Position numbers and translations under genes: made by a program
Assembly: GCA_036244855.1 (NCBI GenBank)
Contig: BQKZ01000124.1
Location: 124,605 to 188,604 of the forward strand
Source: Temnopleurus reevesii
Lineage: Eukaryota > Echinodermata > Echinoidea > Temnopleuroida > Temnopleuridae
DNA length: 64,000 nt
Reading direction: 5' to 3'
Notes under the pieces: model-generated
Databases searched by the model: none
What the model saw: only the letters and a program-made list of their open reading frames with translations
Told to the model about the DNA's origin: nothing
In this document: piece after piece, positions 11,346-22,057 of the stretch
Layout: every line of letters starts with the position of its first letter
How positions within the stretch are numbered: position 1 is the stretch's first letter

Positions 11346-12668
11346 GAAAAAGTGATAAATACAGAGCCACACACTACTACTGTAAAAGCCAATATTGTAG
11401 CGAATTCGCTGAATTTCAGACAAATCTACGTTTTTGAAAGATCATTGAACACAGGTCTATGGGCATCATACTACGTGGAAATTTTAGTGAATTCCATCGC
11501 AAAAATAAAACTTCAGTAAAAAAATTCAATTGAAAAAAATCTCTTAAATAAAAAACAATGTTGAAACTATAATTCAAGCACAATCCAGCACAAAAACTGC
11601 AGTATTGAACGTCTGAGCGAGCTTTTCGTCAGAATTTAGGCCGATATTAATTCTTAAATGTCAAATTAAATTCTGATCTTCAATGTCACAATAAAATTAA
11701 ATTTAATGCTCTTTGAGGAAGCAAAGAATGTTAAAACATTGAGTTTCATGAAGACATTAGTCTTGTTCTTTTTATTACTTTTTGCCATTCAAAAGCTCCA
11801 TGTAATGGCAGTCCAATAAACAGCTTCAATTCTTGCCAATGCCTATAAAAGCAAGTTAAGAACCACTGAGGGCACCACGCAGTTTTCACCATAAACAACT
11901 CATCTGAGCTATGGTGCCCACTTCTGGTTCTGGATATTCATGTATATGCATTCATTTTTGCCTGGTTTCAGATCGCAAAATCACATTTATTGCTTCACAC
12001 TGCATTTTAAATATTCCCTGATATTTACTATAATTATTTTCCAATTTCAAAAGTGTATCTAAAATTCAAAAATGCAGGATACCTGTGTATGATGTAAAAG
12101 GAGGATAAAACGAACCAGAAAATAGCATAACAGCTCAAACCTTGATCACACTTGAATTGATCTTCATTGTGAACTGACAATAATGATACTTTCCTTAAAT
12201 GGAAATCACATGAAAAGCTTGACCCAACCATATGGAATTCATACAATTCACAAAATACATGTATCATACAACACACTCTTGAGCTCTTATAAGAGTTCAC
12301 ACACAAAAGAAAAACAAGTGTATAGTGTTCAAGTAGACAATTCTTCGACCAAAAACAATCATTCATGACATAAACTACAGTAAAGAGCAAACAGGAAACC
12401 AGAGTTTTCCGATATTTACCATAGCAACAGTCAGAGATAGTGTGTTTCATCCAATTAGAATAAAGGATTTAACACTAATTTCTTGAAACACCCTCCAAAA
12501 CTTTAAAGATTATACGAGTTCAGAAAATATAATTTTGCATGTAATTTAAGTTAATGCAAGTTACAGGTATACGGACATTGCATGAAAAAGTTTGACCCAG
12601 CCCCATGGAAATATCCACAAACACACAACTCATCATTGCAAAAAGATACCAAAGGAAAGAAAACTCAC

Positions 12669-12898
12669 CCCTACTTTCTGATGATAGCCTACTCGATAAC
12701 CTCCTCTTTGCCTTGGCCGCGGCGCTTTTCGCCGAACTCTCGTGCTTCGAAGAGAACACCGTCTCCTCAAGTCCGAAGTCGCTGCCTACGGAGTCTAATC
12801 TACCGTCGTCTAATCTGCTTTCGGACTCCGATTCCGAAGCTGTCGTGGCAGAACCGTTGCTATGCTCGAATCGTTTTCTTGAAGCCATGCTGTCGATT
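12669..12898 (-). CDS. PITPNM: PITPNM/RdgB-family exon F, Ser-rich and basic linker, residues 281-358
   Basis: This 230-nt exon links the PITP domain to the FFAT region. Its protein starts RIDSMASRKRFEHSNGS, runs through an acidic-serine SESESES stretch, DDGRLDSVGSDFGLEE, and a basic KSAAAKAKRR segment followed by SSRLSSES. Linkers of this family are low-complexity, serine-rich and poorly conserved, so identification rests on position, phase and splice sites: acceptor CTCTTCCAG, donor GTGAGT, phase 2 in and phase 1 out, joining E and G exactly. Local GC content is clearly above the surrounding DNA. The internal ATG (12886-12884) is not the gene start. Three shortened tandem copies lie immediately upstream in the intron (13060-13713). 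Confidence 0.86.
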
Positions 12899-13059
12899 CT
12901 GGAAGAGAAGGATGGATGAAGGAAATTAAATCTTGCTAATAGTTTTGAGAAGCGACATTAGAATTAAGATCATCACAAATTAAATCAATATCATTGCCAT
13001 CATCGTTCACACTGAAACTTGTGAGATTGGTTGTAAGAAAAATTTGGGACAGTCACTAC

Positions 13060-13172
13060 CGGCAGAATGTAATCTACCGTCATCTAATGTGCTTTCTGAT
13101 TCCGACTCCGAAGCTGTCGTGGTGGAACCGTTGCTATGCTCGAATCGTTTTCTTGAAGCCATGCTGTCGATT
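13060..13172 (-). pseudogene. Tandem partial copy of exon F (F2)
   Basis: This copy repeats the first half of exon F: RIDSMASRKRFEHSNGS, TTTASESESES, then TLDDGRLHSA. The acceptor AG is kept and the reading frame is open. A GT (GTAGTG) lies 113 nt in and leaves in phase 1, as exon F does. After it the sequence differs from exon F but is shared with F3 and F4, so the unit of duplication (about 270 bp) includes intron. It could be a mutually exclusive alternative exon or a dead copy. The candidate donor is weak. Confidence 0.65.
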
Positions 13173-13326
13173 CTGAAAGAAAAGCGTGGACAGTGAAATT
13201 AAATCTTGCTAATAGCTTTGAGAAGTGACATTAAAATCAACACCATCACCAATTAAATCATTGCCACTATCGTTCACACTGAAACTTGTAAGATTGGTTG
13301 TAAGAAAAATTTGCAACAGTCACTAC

Positions 13327-13439
13327 CCACGGAGTATAATCTATCGTTGTCTATTCTGCTTTCGGATTCCGATTCTGAAGCTGTCGTGGCGGAACCGTTG
13401 CTATGCTCGAATCGTTTTCTTGAAGCCATGCTGTCGATT
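13327..13439 (-). pseudogene. Tandem partial copy of exon F (F3)
   Basis: This third copy of the exon F start is 267 bp upstream of F2. The acceptor CTCTTCCAG is identical to exon F, and the frame is open through SESESESRIDNDRLYSV to a GT in phase 1. The length to that GT is again 113 nt. Protein changes relative to F are few and no stop or frameshift is present. The same caveats apply as for F2. Confidence 0.65.
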
Positions 13440-13600
13440 CTGGAAGAGAAGGATGATTGAATGAAATTAAATCTTGCTAATAGCTTTGAGAAGCGACTTT
13501 AAAATTAACATGGTCACCAATTAGATCAATATCATCACCATCATCGTTCACACTGAAACTTGTGAGATTGGTTGTAAGAAAAAATTGGGACAGTCACTAC

Positions 13601-13713
13601 CGGCAGAATCTAATCTACCATAATCTAATGTGCTTTCTGATTCCGATTCCGAAGCTGTCGTGGCGGAACCGTTGCTATGATCAAATCGCTTTCTTGAAGC
13701 CATGCTGTCGACA
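13601..13713 (-). pseudogene. Tandem partial copy of exon F (F4)
   Basis: This fourth copy is 274 bp upstream of F3. It has the acceptor CTCTTCCAG but starts TGTCGACAGC instead of AATCGACAGC. The open frame reads DSMASRKRFDHSNGS, SESESESTLDYGRLDSA, to a phase-1 GT after 113 nt. With F2 and F3 it forms a three-unit array between exons E and F. Confidence 0.63.
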
Positions 13714-14099
13714 CTGGAAGAGAAGGATGATTGAATGAAATTAAATCTTGCTAATAGCTTTGAGAAGCGACTTTAAAATTAAGATCATCACCAATTAAGT
13801 CAATATCATTGCCACCATCGTTCACGCTAAAAAAATTCAGGACATATAATGATTCCTTTTTTCAATTTTAAAGTTGTCTACTTTTCATATGCTCATATTC
13901 ACCAACAACTTTCACAATTTGTCAACTTGCCAGCTTTTGGCAGTAAAATACTGCGTTTTTAACTCTCCCTGGCAACGACCGTATGTAATAAAGACAGTAA
14001 AAATGGCAATCTACCTCTTTTTCATTCCACAGTGCTGGCAAGCATGCTTTCAATCTCCTTTTGCCCATGTATGCTTTAGCTCCCAACTCCAAAATAAAG

Positions 14100-14245
14100 G
14101 TCTTTACAAGGATCTTTTGTACATTTTGTATTGGAATCTCCTCATGCTTCAGCAATTCTTCCTTGAAGATCATATGCGTCATCTCTCTAATATGAAAACA
14201 CTGCCATGTCATTCCTCCTGCTAGCAAGATGTTGGACCAGTCTTC
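14100..14245 (-). pseudogene. Diverged copy of exon E
   Basis: The frame contains HEEIPIQNVQ where exon E has DEEIPVQNVL. The DNA aligns over TACATT.TGTA.TGGAAT.TCCTCAT and GCTTCAGC...TTCCTTGAAG, then more weakly to the region matching CATTCATCTTGCCAGCA. The donor of exon E is not preserved at the aligned place. It lies 3' of exon E in the E-F intron. It is a decayed exon duplicate, not a coding exon. Confidence 0.6.
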
Positions 14246-14301
14246 ATGGACCAGTTTAATGGGAAACAGTTCATGAAAATCAGTGTAAAAGGGGTTCATA
14301 C

Positions 14302-14479
14302 CTGTTTAGTACATTCTGTACTGGAATTTCCTCATCCATGTGTGCTTCAGCCATCCTTTCCTGAAGCTCCTGCGCCGCTTCCCTTTCTAGCTCCCTGATA
14401 TCGTCGATACAGAGACCGTACCATTCATCTTGCCAGCACCACGCTTGTCTGTGCGCCAGGAACATTGTTTTTCTGAGAG
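14302..14479 (-). CDS. PITPNM: PITPNM/RdgB-family exon E, end of PITP domain, residues 222-281
   Basis: This exon encodes LRKTMFLAHRQAWCWQDEWY followed by GLCIDDIRELEREAAQELQE, the end of the PITP domain. The AHRQAWCWQDEW segment contains the Trp residues that dock PITP domains on membranes. It continues through a helix to EEIPVQNVLN. The acceptor is TCTCTACAG and the donor GTATGA. It enters in phase 1 and leaves in phase 2, both matching neighbours. The intron to exon D is about 10.6 kb and contains an assembly gap, so an extra small exon there cannot be excluded, but phase and homology require none. A diverged copy of this exon lies about 240 bp downstream on the same strand (14100-14245). 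Confidence 0.97.
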
Positions 14480-15884
14480 CTGTAGAGAGTTATAATCACA
14501 GAAAAGCATTTATTTACTCAATGTAGAGTGAGGTATATATGAAATAAATCATCAATAGATGGTCAGAACTCGGAACAAAGCTAATTTTCGCTTAAAAAAC
14601 TGTTGAAGATATAACAAATATACCATCATCCCTCCCATTCTAAGTAAAAAGTACAGGATTAAATTTGCCGGGTCAAATTTTAGAATGGTCAAATGACCTA
14701 ATGTAGAGTGAAGGAGAAAAAATAAATCATCAATGAATAATCAGATCACATGCTTCAATTTTAAAATACTATGGCTAGGGCTTATGCCAATGATCCATTG
14801 TGAATATGAGAGAGAAATTAGGTTACAAGGCATGCACTGTTTAAATTCAAAGTTGAATATTTACATTTGCAAATTTCACTTTTTAAAAAATATGCAATTT
14901 TTTTAATTCAATATATTTGTGGAAATTCAATATATCTACAGAAAGTCAATATATTCATTGAAATCCAACACATTCATGGAACTTCAAAACATACAATCAT
15001 TATCTATGCACCCCGCACCCTTGTAATGATTTCAATTTTTGCTATCTAATTTGTACATCTTTTGATTGATTCAATAATTGATTAAATTGAAAACAGGAAT
15101 AATTGGCTGAATGGGTGGTTGTTTGATAATACACTGATTAGCAAATGAATGATTCAGTCGTTTTAATGTCAGTGCCATACTAATATACATCCAAACTCAT
15201 CAAGGCAGAGTGGAATTAGAAATGAATTGGTATCACCTCGTCTGAGGCCAATAAAAGGTGTGCAATTAGTCATTATTTCAGTGAACATTACATCCTAGCA
15301 GAATGCCTTACAGCATACAATATTGCTGGGGTTTTCTTTTCATGAATTTTGCAACCACAAATTCAGTAAAAATTTTCACTAATTCGAATGTTCATAAACT
15401 TGTCTACAATAATTCTTTCAAAACATGAAAATAATAACTCCCCAATGTCTGAAAGGTCTGAAATTCAGTGAATTTGCTGACATTTATGTAATGTTAAATG
15501 TTGGCTTTTACAGTATTTTAGCCAACTGGTGCAGAGCTTCATTATTTTAGCATAATTACATTGAACTATATGATCTAAAGACCAGGGCCCCCAATGAAAT
15601 AAAATTTTGTGATTAATCGCTTATTTGATCTAGCAATTTAAACTGGATACTGGTCAATCTATGGACAAGATTAATCTATGGAACATTCAATGAACAGCTA
15701 GGTCCAGTTAAGGACTCTGTTTGTATAGCACATACCTCTTCACATACCCTTATCCTGAATAGACAGGGACTACAACACTCAACCACAGATGCCCCTATAG
15801 AGGCACTGATTGGTCATTATCATGAGTGATAAATTGCAAACCTTTATGTTACAGGGCCCTGGTTTACATACAAAGCGCATAGTT

Positions 15885-16135
15885 AGAAATGAATTTGGTT
15901 CTGAATTAAGAAGGATTTGTCACAAACCTCCAGGAAAAGCTCCTATGTTTATAGCATCCAGAAGTTACCACAGAAACCAGTATATAAAAATCATATTGAG
16001 CGAACTCTGTTTGATTTCATTTAACCTTATGATATCCCTATCTTATCAAAAAGAAATTTCATATTTGAATTCGAAGAAAAGATGTTACATTTTGAAAAGG
16101 ACCATATGTGAACTCATATACAGGAGGGCAATGAA
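15885..16135. repeat. Dispersed repeat shared with 21535-21760
   Basis: Both carry GAATT.AGAAGGATTTGT, AAACCTCCA.GAAA.GC and ACTCATATACAGGAGGG in the same order and orientation. This explains the 176-aa plus-strand ORF at 15810-16340, which therefore is unlikely to be a gene. The nature of the element is unknown. Confidence 0.65.
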
Positions 16136-16484
16136 TGGGGGAAACAAAGGAGCAATAGAGAGAACGTTCTCCTCTCCTGGTTCAATTATAAAGTATTTAA
16201 TTATGTTAGTCTGGAGCGCCTGCAGACAATTATCTAACAGACTGCAGCAGGATGTAATGAATGTTTTAATTGCTCTAAAGGTTGCCTCAAGACTACATCC
16301 AAGGGAAGATAGGGGAGATGAAAAGGAAGGAAATAGATGATGGTGATGATGGTGAAGGATGAAGGTTTAAGACAGAATATAGAAAAGAAATGAGGAGTAG
16401 GAGGGCTATGATAATAATATTGATGATTATGATGCTGGTAGTGGTGGTGGTGGTGATGAGGATGGTAATGGCGGTGCTCGTGAC

Positions 16485-16491
16485 GGTGTGT

Positions 16492-16537
<46 letters not shown>

Positions 16538-16665
16538 AATGATGATGATGATGATGATGATGATGATGGTGATGATGATAATGATGATGATGATGATGAT
16601 GGTGGTGGTGGAATTGATGATGATGATGATTATGACGATGATGATGATGATGATGATGATGATGA
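16485..16665. repeat. (TGA)n microsatellite running into a gap
   Basis: This is a long TGATGATGA tract with minor interruptions. An N-gap follows at 16666-17101 (436 bases). ORFs of poly-Met, poly-Ile or poly-Ser across it are artefacts. Confidence 0.97.
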
Positions 16666-17101
16666 NNNNNNNNNNNNNNNNNNNNNNNNNNNNNNNNNNN
16701 NNNNNNNNNNNNNNNNNNNNNNNNNNNNNNNNNNNNNNNNNNNNNNNNNNNNNNNNNNNNNNNNNNNNNNNNNNNNNNNNNNNNNNNNNNNNNNNNNNNN
16801 NNNNNNNNNNNNNNNNNNNNNNNNNNNNNNNNNNNNNNNNNNNNNNNNNNNNNNNNNNNNNNNNNNNNNNNNNNNNNNNNNNNNNNNNNNNNNNNNNNNN
16901 NNNNNNNNNNNNNNNNNNNNNNNNNNNNNNNNNNNNNNNNNNNNNNNNNNNNNNNNNNNNNNNNNNNNNNNNNNNNNNNNNNNNNNNNNNNNNNNNNNNN
17001 NNNNNNNNNNNNNNNNNNNNNNNNNNNNNNNNNNNNNNNNNNNNNNNNNNNNNNNNNNNNNNNNNNNNNNNNNNNNNNNNNNNNNNNNNNNNNNNNNNNN
17101 N

Positions 17102-17760
17102 TGTAGCGTAAAACACCATTTATTTATGTTTTGATCAAATATTACGGTGTTGTGTGAACACACCCCGGCTAATTTATGCAGCCGCAAAAGTATTTTTATC
17201 ATGTTCAAACGCGACACAAAAGATTCGCGAGTCCAAAACAACCAGGGTTGCCTCAGTCATTTTTGAAGAGAAAAGAATCTCGACCATTTCCTTTCTATTG
17301 TCTGTTGCCACGTCGGTAACGATCGAGGATTCCTTTCCGAGATGTACACTCGAGTAGTTAAGTCATTAAATTGTTTTTCTTAGCTACGTTAATGGCCCAA
17401 TCAGGTTCGGCGTAATAATTTTCGCCGACCAATAGGAAGTTGCCTTTATAGGGAGTTTTGCCCGGCAAGGCCGAACATTCATTTTACCACGATTTTAATT
17501 TATTCGCGGATTCATCCTTGCTCGTAACAAGACGTTCATTTTTTCTACACCTTAGTTCTACCAAATCGTCAGTTTCACATTTTGGATTTATAGTTGCTGC
17601 AATAAGAGAATTTGTTCAACTTTTTCCAGTGCTTCAGCAGAAATTGTTTGCTGATATTTTTCCCGGATATTTATCGGGTATGTACCTTGTCATTTATCTG
17701 CTAGCATTTTATGCCTTGGATTTAATTATTGATTGTAAAAAAACAAATTGATTTAAAACG
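17102..17760 (+). promoter_or_regulatory. LTR-like or promoter-like block
   Basis: Composition shifts to a CpG-bearing segment. CCAAT boxes (GGCCCAATCAGG at 17395, GACCAATAGG at 17428) are followed by TTTATAGGG at 17446 and a GC-rich stretch (CCCGGCAAGGCC). This is the layout expected of a Pol II core promoter such as the U3/R part of an LTR. The left side is lost in the gap. No second LTR, primer-binding site or gag/pol coding sequence was seen, so a solo LTR or an unannotated gene promoter are both possible. The 97-aa ORF at 17458 has no recognisable domain. Confidence 0.3.
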
Positions 17761-18419
17761 CCGTACTCCGGGTTGTCGTTTTCAAGCTTTAATTTTCAGC
17801 GTCTTTGCCAGAATTAAATGACGCGTTTATCCGTACATATAATTACTCTTAACATTTAATCCAAAACTTTGTACCCGGCGTTTGGCGTGTTGAATCACCA
17901 TGTGAGCCCAATTTATCTTGTTTCAATTAGGCAAGCAGGCAATTTTATAAATGCGCTCTGGATATTTTGAAACAAACTTTATGTCGTGTATTACAGAATT
18001 TTATCGCACTTCAGATATAAACTTAATCTGATATTCCTAATGTTTTCTGACATCGTGCATTGATACATATTTTCGATGTTTGAATATTACTTTTTATGAT
18101 GGAACTTTATGTGGAGACAAACCTTTTGACTTTGAAAGTTCTTATTATAAAGGCAGTTTTGTATACTATTTTATGCGAAGGATGAATATACATTTTTTGA
18201 CATGCTACAAAATTCATTGCATGTTTATTACTTGATTAGAGATAATTAATTGTTCTACATTTGTTAATCAAGTATTTTAGAAACGAATTTTGGCATAGAT
18301 TTCTAGGGACACTTTGTATTTTGTTATTTTGGAAATAGGTCCTAGTGTCGGAGTAACTATCAGGCATAGTCCGGCAGCCAATCGGCTAGAGCACTACCGA
18401 CTCAACCTCGTCTTTATTA

Positions 18420-18600
18420 TCGCCGTCGGTGTCATCATCGTCTTTGTCATCGTCTCCGTCATCGTCTTCGTCATCGTCTTCGTCGTCGTCTTCGTCATCG
18501 TCTTCGTCATCGTCTTCGTCGTCGTCTTCGTCATCGTCTTCGTCATCGTCTTCGTCATCGACTTCGCCATCGTCTTCATCGTCATTCTCGTCGACCTCCC
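18420..18600. repeat. (GTCTTC/GTCATC)n low-complexity tract
   Basis: This is an imperfect hexamer array of CGTCTTCGTCAT type. ORFs rich in VFVI, SSSS or MTKT on the two strands are by-products. Confidence 0.95.
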
Positions 18601-18899
18601 GTTGTCGAGCGTCAGCAGAGACATTTTCAACGGGTCTGATTTTCCTTATTCTTGTGTTTATTTTATTTAAACGATTTTTCTATGCCACAAGTTTCTTCGC
18701 ATATCCAATCAAGGAATTAATAATATATTATTACAAACTTCAATGTAACTTGTCTACTGCTTGTTTATTTATCTTGGAGGCTTCGAATTATTTTTGAGTT
18801 CCTTGTAAAGAAAAAAAGTACGCCTGGATGCGGAGGTTGATCTACTGATTTTTATGTATGATCGCTCGCTTGCTTCAGAGTCTGAGCACAATGGTAATC

Positions 18900-20590
18900 A
18901 CCGCCACGTCCAGACGTAACAGATTCTTTGATTACATCTTCTTCTATCAACCTATACCAGGACAGTATCCTATAAAGGATGTTCCTCGACTGCAGGCAGC
19001 AATTTTTCAGGCTTTGGTCCTAGGTCTACACCATAAACCTACATACAAATTCACTTACACACCAAAATACATTTTTCTGCTTCTTTCGCATAATACACCT
19101 AAATCGCACTCTAAAGCCAATCAAATTGTTCCATTGTGACCCCCGACCTATATCAAAATGGACAGCGAGCATCCTTCACCTTCCCAAAGCCAACGCCAAT
19201 TCCTTGGGCAAGCCCCAACAATCATATCGCCAGCGGCAGTGATAAAAATCCCTGACACTTCTCACTTTATAGAATAACTGAGTATTCCATTCCAGACTTT
19301 CTAATGAAAAGTACTGACCATGGATGTTTTAATTTGACAAAATACCAACTAACCTAGAATGCATCCCCTGTCATTCTGTGAATGCATTTTCATTGTACAA
19401 TGCCACATTTCCAATAACCTATTCCAGGACATTACCCTATGGAGGATGTTCCTCAACTGCAAGTAGTAATTTTTCAGGCTTTGGTCCTCGGCCTAAACCA
19501 TAAACCTACATACACACTCACAAACACACCCACAGACACACTTGTACTTTTCCATATCAACAGAAGACATAAATCGCGTCCTAAAACCAATCAAATTGTT
19601 CCATTGTGACCCCAACCTATATCAAAATGGACAACAAGCATCCTTCACCTTCCCAAAGCCAGCACCAATCCCTTGGGCAAGCCCCTAACCCTCATATCGC
19701 CAGCGGCAGTGATAAAAATCTCTGAAACTACTCTGTCCTTCTTTGATTACATTTTCTTCCATTAACCTATAACAGGACAGTATACAATTGAGGATGTTCC
19801 TCGACTACAAGTAGTAATTTTTCATTCTTTGATCCTCAATCTACACCATAAACCTAAGCACACACTCACAAACACGCCCCATAACACTTAAAACACGATA
19901 TAAACTATTTTAGAAAATTTTAGAAGTCAAACGCAAATTCAATGGTCTTTTGTACTGCGATTGTTGTGTCCGCACAGTTGAGCACAAAGTGTACAGTTCT
20001 ATTGTCTGTGGCCCACTTAACCTTTTGGAAACAGTTTATATTGTGTTTTAAATATACTTTTCCTCTTCCACAAAAGACATAAATCGCATCCTAAAGCCAA
20101 TCAAATTGTTTCAATGTGACCTCGCCCTATATCAAAATGGACAGCGAGCATCCTTCACCTTCCCAAAGCCAGCACCAATCCCTTGGGCAAGCCCCAACCC
20201 TCATATCGCCAGCGGCAGTGATAAAATCCCTGAAACTACTCTGTCCTTCTTTGATTACATTTTCTTCCACTAACCTATACCAGGACAGTATACAATTGAG
20301 GACGTTCCTCTACTGCAGGAAGTAATTTTTCAGGTTTTGGTCTTGGGTCTACACCATAAACCTACATACACATTCACCCACACACCCACAGATACTTACA
20401 TATATGTACTTTTCCTCTTCCACAGAAAACACCTTAAAACCAATCAAATTGTTTCATTGTGACCCCGACCTTTATCAAAATGGACAACGAGCATCCTTCA
20501 CCTTCCCCGAAGCCAGAGCAAATCCCTTGGGCAAGCCCCAAACCCTCATATCGCCAGCGGCAGTGATAAAAATCCCTGACACTACTCGAG
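18900..20590. repeat. Tandem array of four 340-510 bp units
   Basis: The segment AAATGGACA.CGAGCATCCTT recurs at 19157, 19626, 20136 and 20480. It is followed each time by CACCTTCCC.AAGCC, CTTGGGCAAGCCCC and ATCGCCAGCGGCAGTGATAA. Units differ in length partly because MITE family 3 is inserted in one (19891-20050). No coding frame is shared by all units. Confidence 0.85.
19891..20050. mobile_element. MITE family 3, copy 2
   Basis: It starts AAACACGATATAAACTATTT and ends with the inverse AACAGTTTATATTGTGTTT. The interior GCGATTGTTGTGTCCGCACAGTTGA is the inverse of a segment in the copy at 55491-55672. Confidence 0.75.
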
Positions 20591-21883
20591 TTACAGATAT
20601 AAATCTAGCATGCACGTATGCATTACATAAATGGAATTTCAAACGTACAATATACATTTCCAAGTGCATCATGTTACAAATAAAGAACCTGACTCTCATT
20701 GAAAATAAAAATGATAGTATTTTGGAACATTTTCAAGTTGATATATTACTCTGTATACTCCTTGTAAATGTATTTCACATTGTGTTTGTTTTGTTTCTTT
20801 AGCTAATTTCTTTAATTTGTTTGTGTAGTTAGTTTTAACATAACCATATTATTCATATTTTGTAAATATCATAATGTATTCTATGTTTTACCTTATGACA
20901 CAGGGCCCCATGGTCAAGCAGGTTTTTTTCAAACTGAAAGGGCAACCCTATTTAAATAAAACGACAAATACCTTTTTATACACTTTGTTTCAGTATTTCA
21001 TTTGTCAAGGTAATAATTTCAATTTTTAGTCGTTATTGGTAAAAAGACATATCTCCAACTTACTGTAGTTGTTCATACACAGATGTATTCAAATATTTTG
21101 GAGCACATTGTTCAGTGTATGAAAATAAAATTTGAAAGTACACATTAGTTTCTTCATGACAAGGACAATTATCTAATGTTTTTGTGTCAAGTAAAAAGGA
21201 CTTACATGTATTTTCTAAACAATTTTATACCCAAACCTCAATTTCGCTCAAAATAGAGTTACGTTTTTTTGTCACAGTACTACTGATTTGTCAACAAAAA
21301 ATTAGTAAAACTCAAGAATGGAAAATAAGGGTAAGATGATCCACTACTCTTGGAGCAAATACGAATGAGACATTTCGGACCAGTTCTACACATTGGCATG
21401 TTTTTTTTCACAATTTTTACAATGTTTTTTACACATATCAATATGCATCATTTACAATGGTCCTTGAAATTTGTGAAAACAAAATCCCAGCAAAAATTTC
21501 AGCTCCTATTTACAGTAGTTTTGAAATATACTTGGTTCAGAATTGAGAAGGATTTGTGGCAAACCTCCACGAAATGCACTTTGTTTATAATACACAAAAG
21601 TTAATGCAGAAACTCATATTTAAAATGATGTTTAGGGAACCTGTGCACAGTTTCTTTTATTCTAATGAGATCTCTACAAGAAACTTCATTTTCGAATTTG
21701 GAGAAAAAATGTTTCATCCCCAAAAATGACCATACATGAACTCATATACAGGAGGGGTTAGATAATCCACCACTCCTGGAGCATATATACGAATGAGTCA
21801 TCTATTCATAATGCTCTGCTTGACCTCTTTACCTGCCATGTTGCTCACTAGATTAAGACCCAACAGTACAAAGTGAAACTCAA

Positions 21884-22057
21884 GGGGTGTTGCTCAAAAT
21901 CAACTGCAAATCAACTGCAACTTTGCAAATTGTAACACGCATTTTCATTCGCGCATGTGTGCGCATTTAACAAGACGCACATGAAACAATGATTTTGATT
22001 GGCGCGTACCGATCAACTGCAACTTACAATCAATTGCAACCTTTGAGCAACACCCCC
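21884..22057. mobile_element. MITE family 1, copy 3
   Basis: The ends are GGGGTGTTGCTCAAAATCAA and TTGAGCAACACCCCC, with TTA to the right. The interior contains ATTTAACAAGACGCACATGAAA. A C-rich run follows. Confidence 0.8.

Larger units (their letters stand above)
4815..12668. other. Intron F-G (7.85 kb)
   Basis: Besides the copies of exon G at its start, the intron holds a CpG-richer block at 6090-6350 (possible alternative promoter). It also holds a 71-bp-arm hairpin (7562-7713), a 180-bp tandem array (8090-8740), four copies of MITE family 2, a SINE, GA-rich runs at 10880-11080, and MITE-like copies starting TACTGTAAAAGCCAATAT near 10125 and 11385. No further coding exon was recognised. 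Confidence 0.6.
12899..14301. other. Intron E-F, filled by exon copies
   Basis: About 1.4 kb. It consists mostly of the three 270-bp units carrying F2, F3 and F4 (12990-13830) and the decayed exon E copy at its 5' side (14100-14245). Between 13830 and 14100 I see no feature beyond AT-rich sequence. Confidence 0.75.

Noticed and set aside
12520..12888. 122-aa ORF starting MASRKRF as a complete small gene or first exon
   Set aside because: A good acceptor precedes the ATG, and the frame joins exon E in phase at RIDSMAS. The ATG is internal. The part after the GTGAGT donor at 12668 is intron.
12582..13464. Plus-strand ORFs repeated three times (RNRCYARIVFLKPCCRF)
   Set aside because: They are antisense shadows of exon F and its copies.
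13922..14299. 125-aa minus-strand ORF as a PITPNM exon
   Set aside because: It only resembles exon E in part, lacks the donor, and is not needed for the phase between E and F. It is treated as a decayed exon copy.
15810..16340. 176-aa plus-strand ORF
   Set aside because: Part of it matches a dispersed repeat at 21535-21760. No domain, no splice context, and it lies inside a PITPNM intron.
16427..17241. ORFs of 200 or more residues across the first gap
   Set aside because: They are poly-Ile, poly-Met or poly-Ser from (TGA)n plus N characters.
20116..20802. ORFs in the 18900-20590 array (SEHPSPSQSQHQSLGQAP type)
   Set aside because: The frame is not conserved among the four units, so the shared DNA is non-coding repeat.
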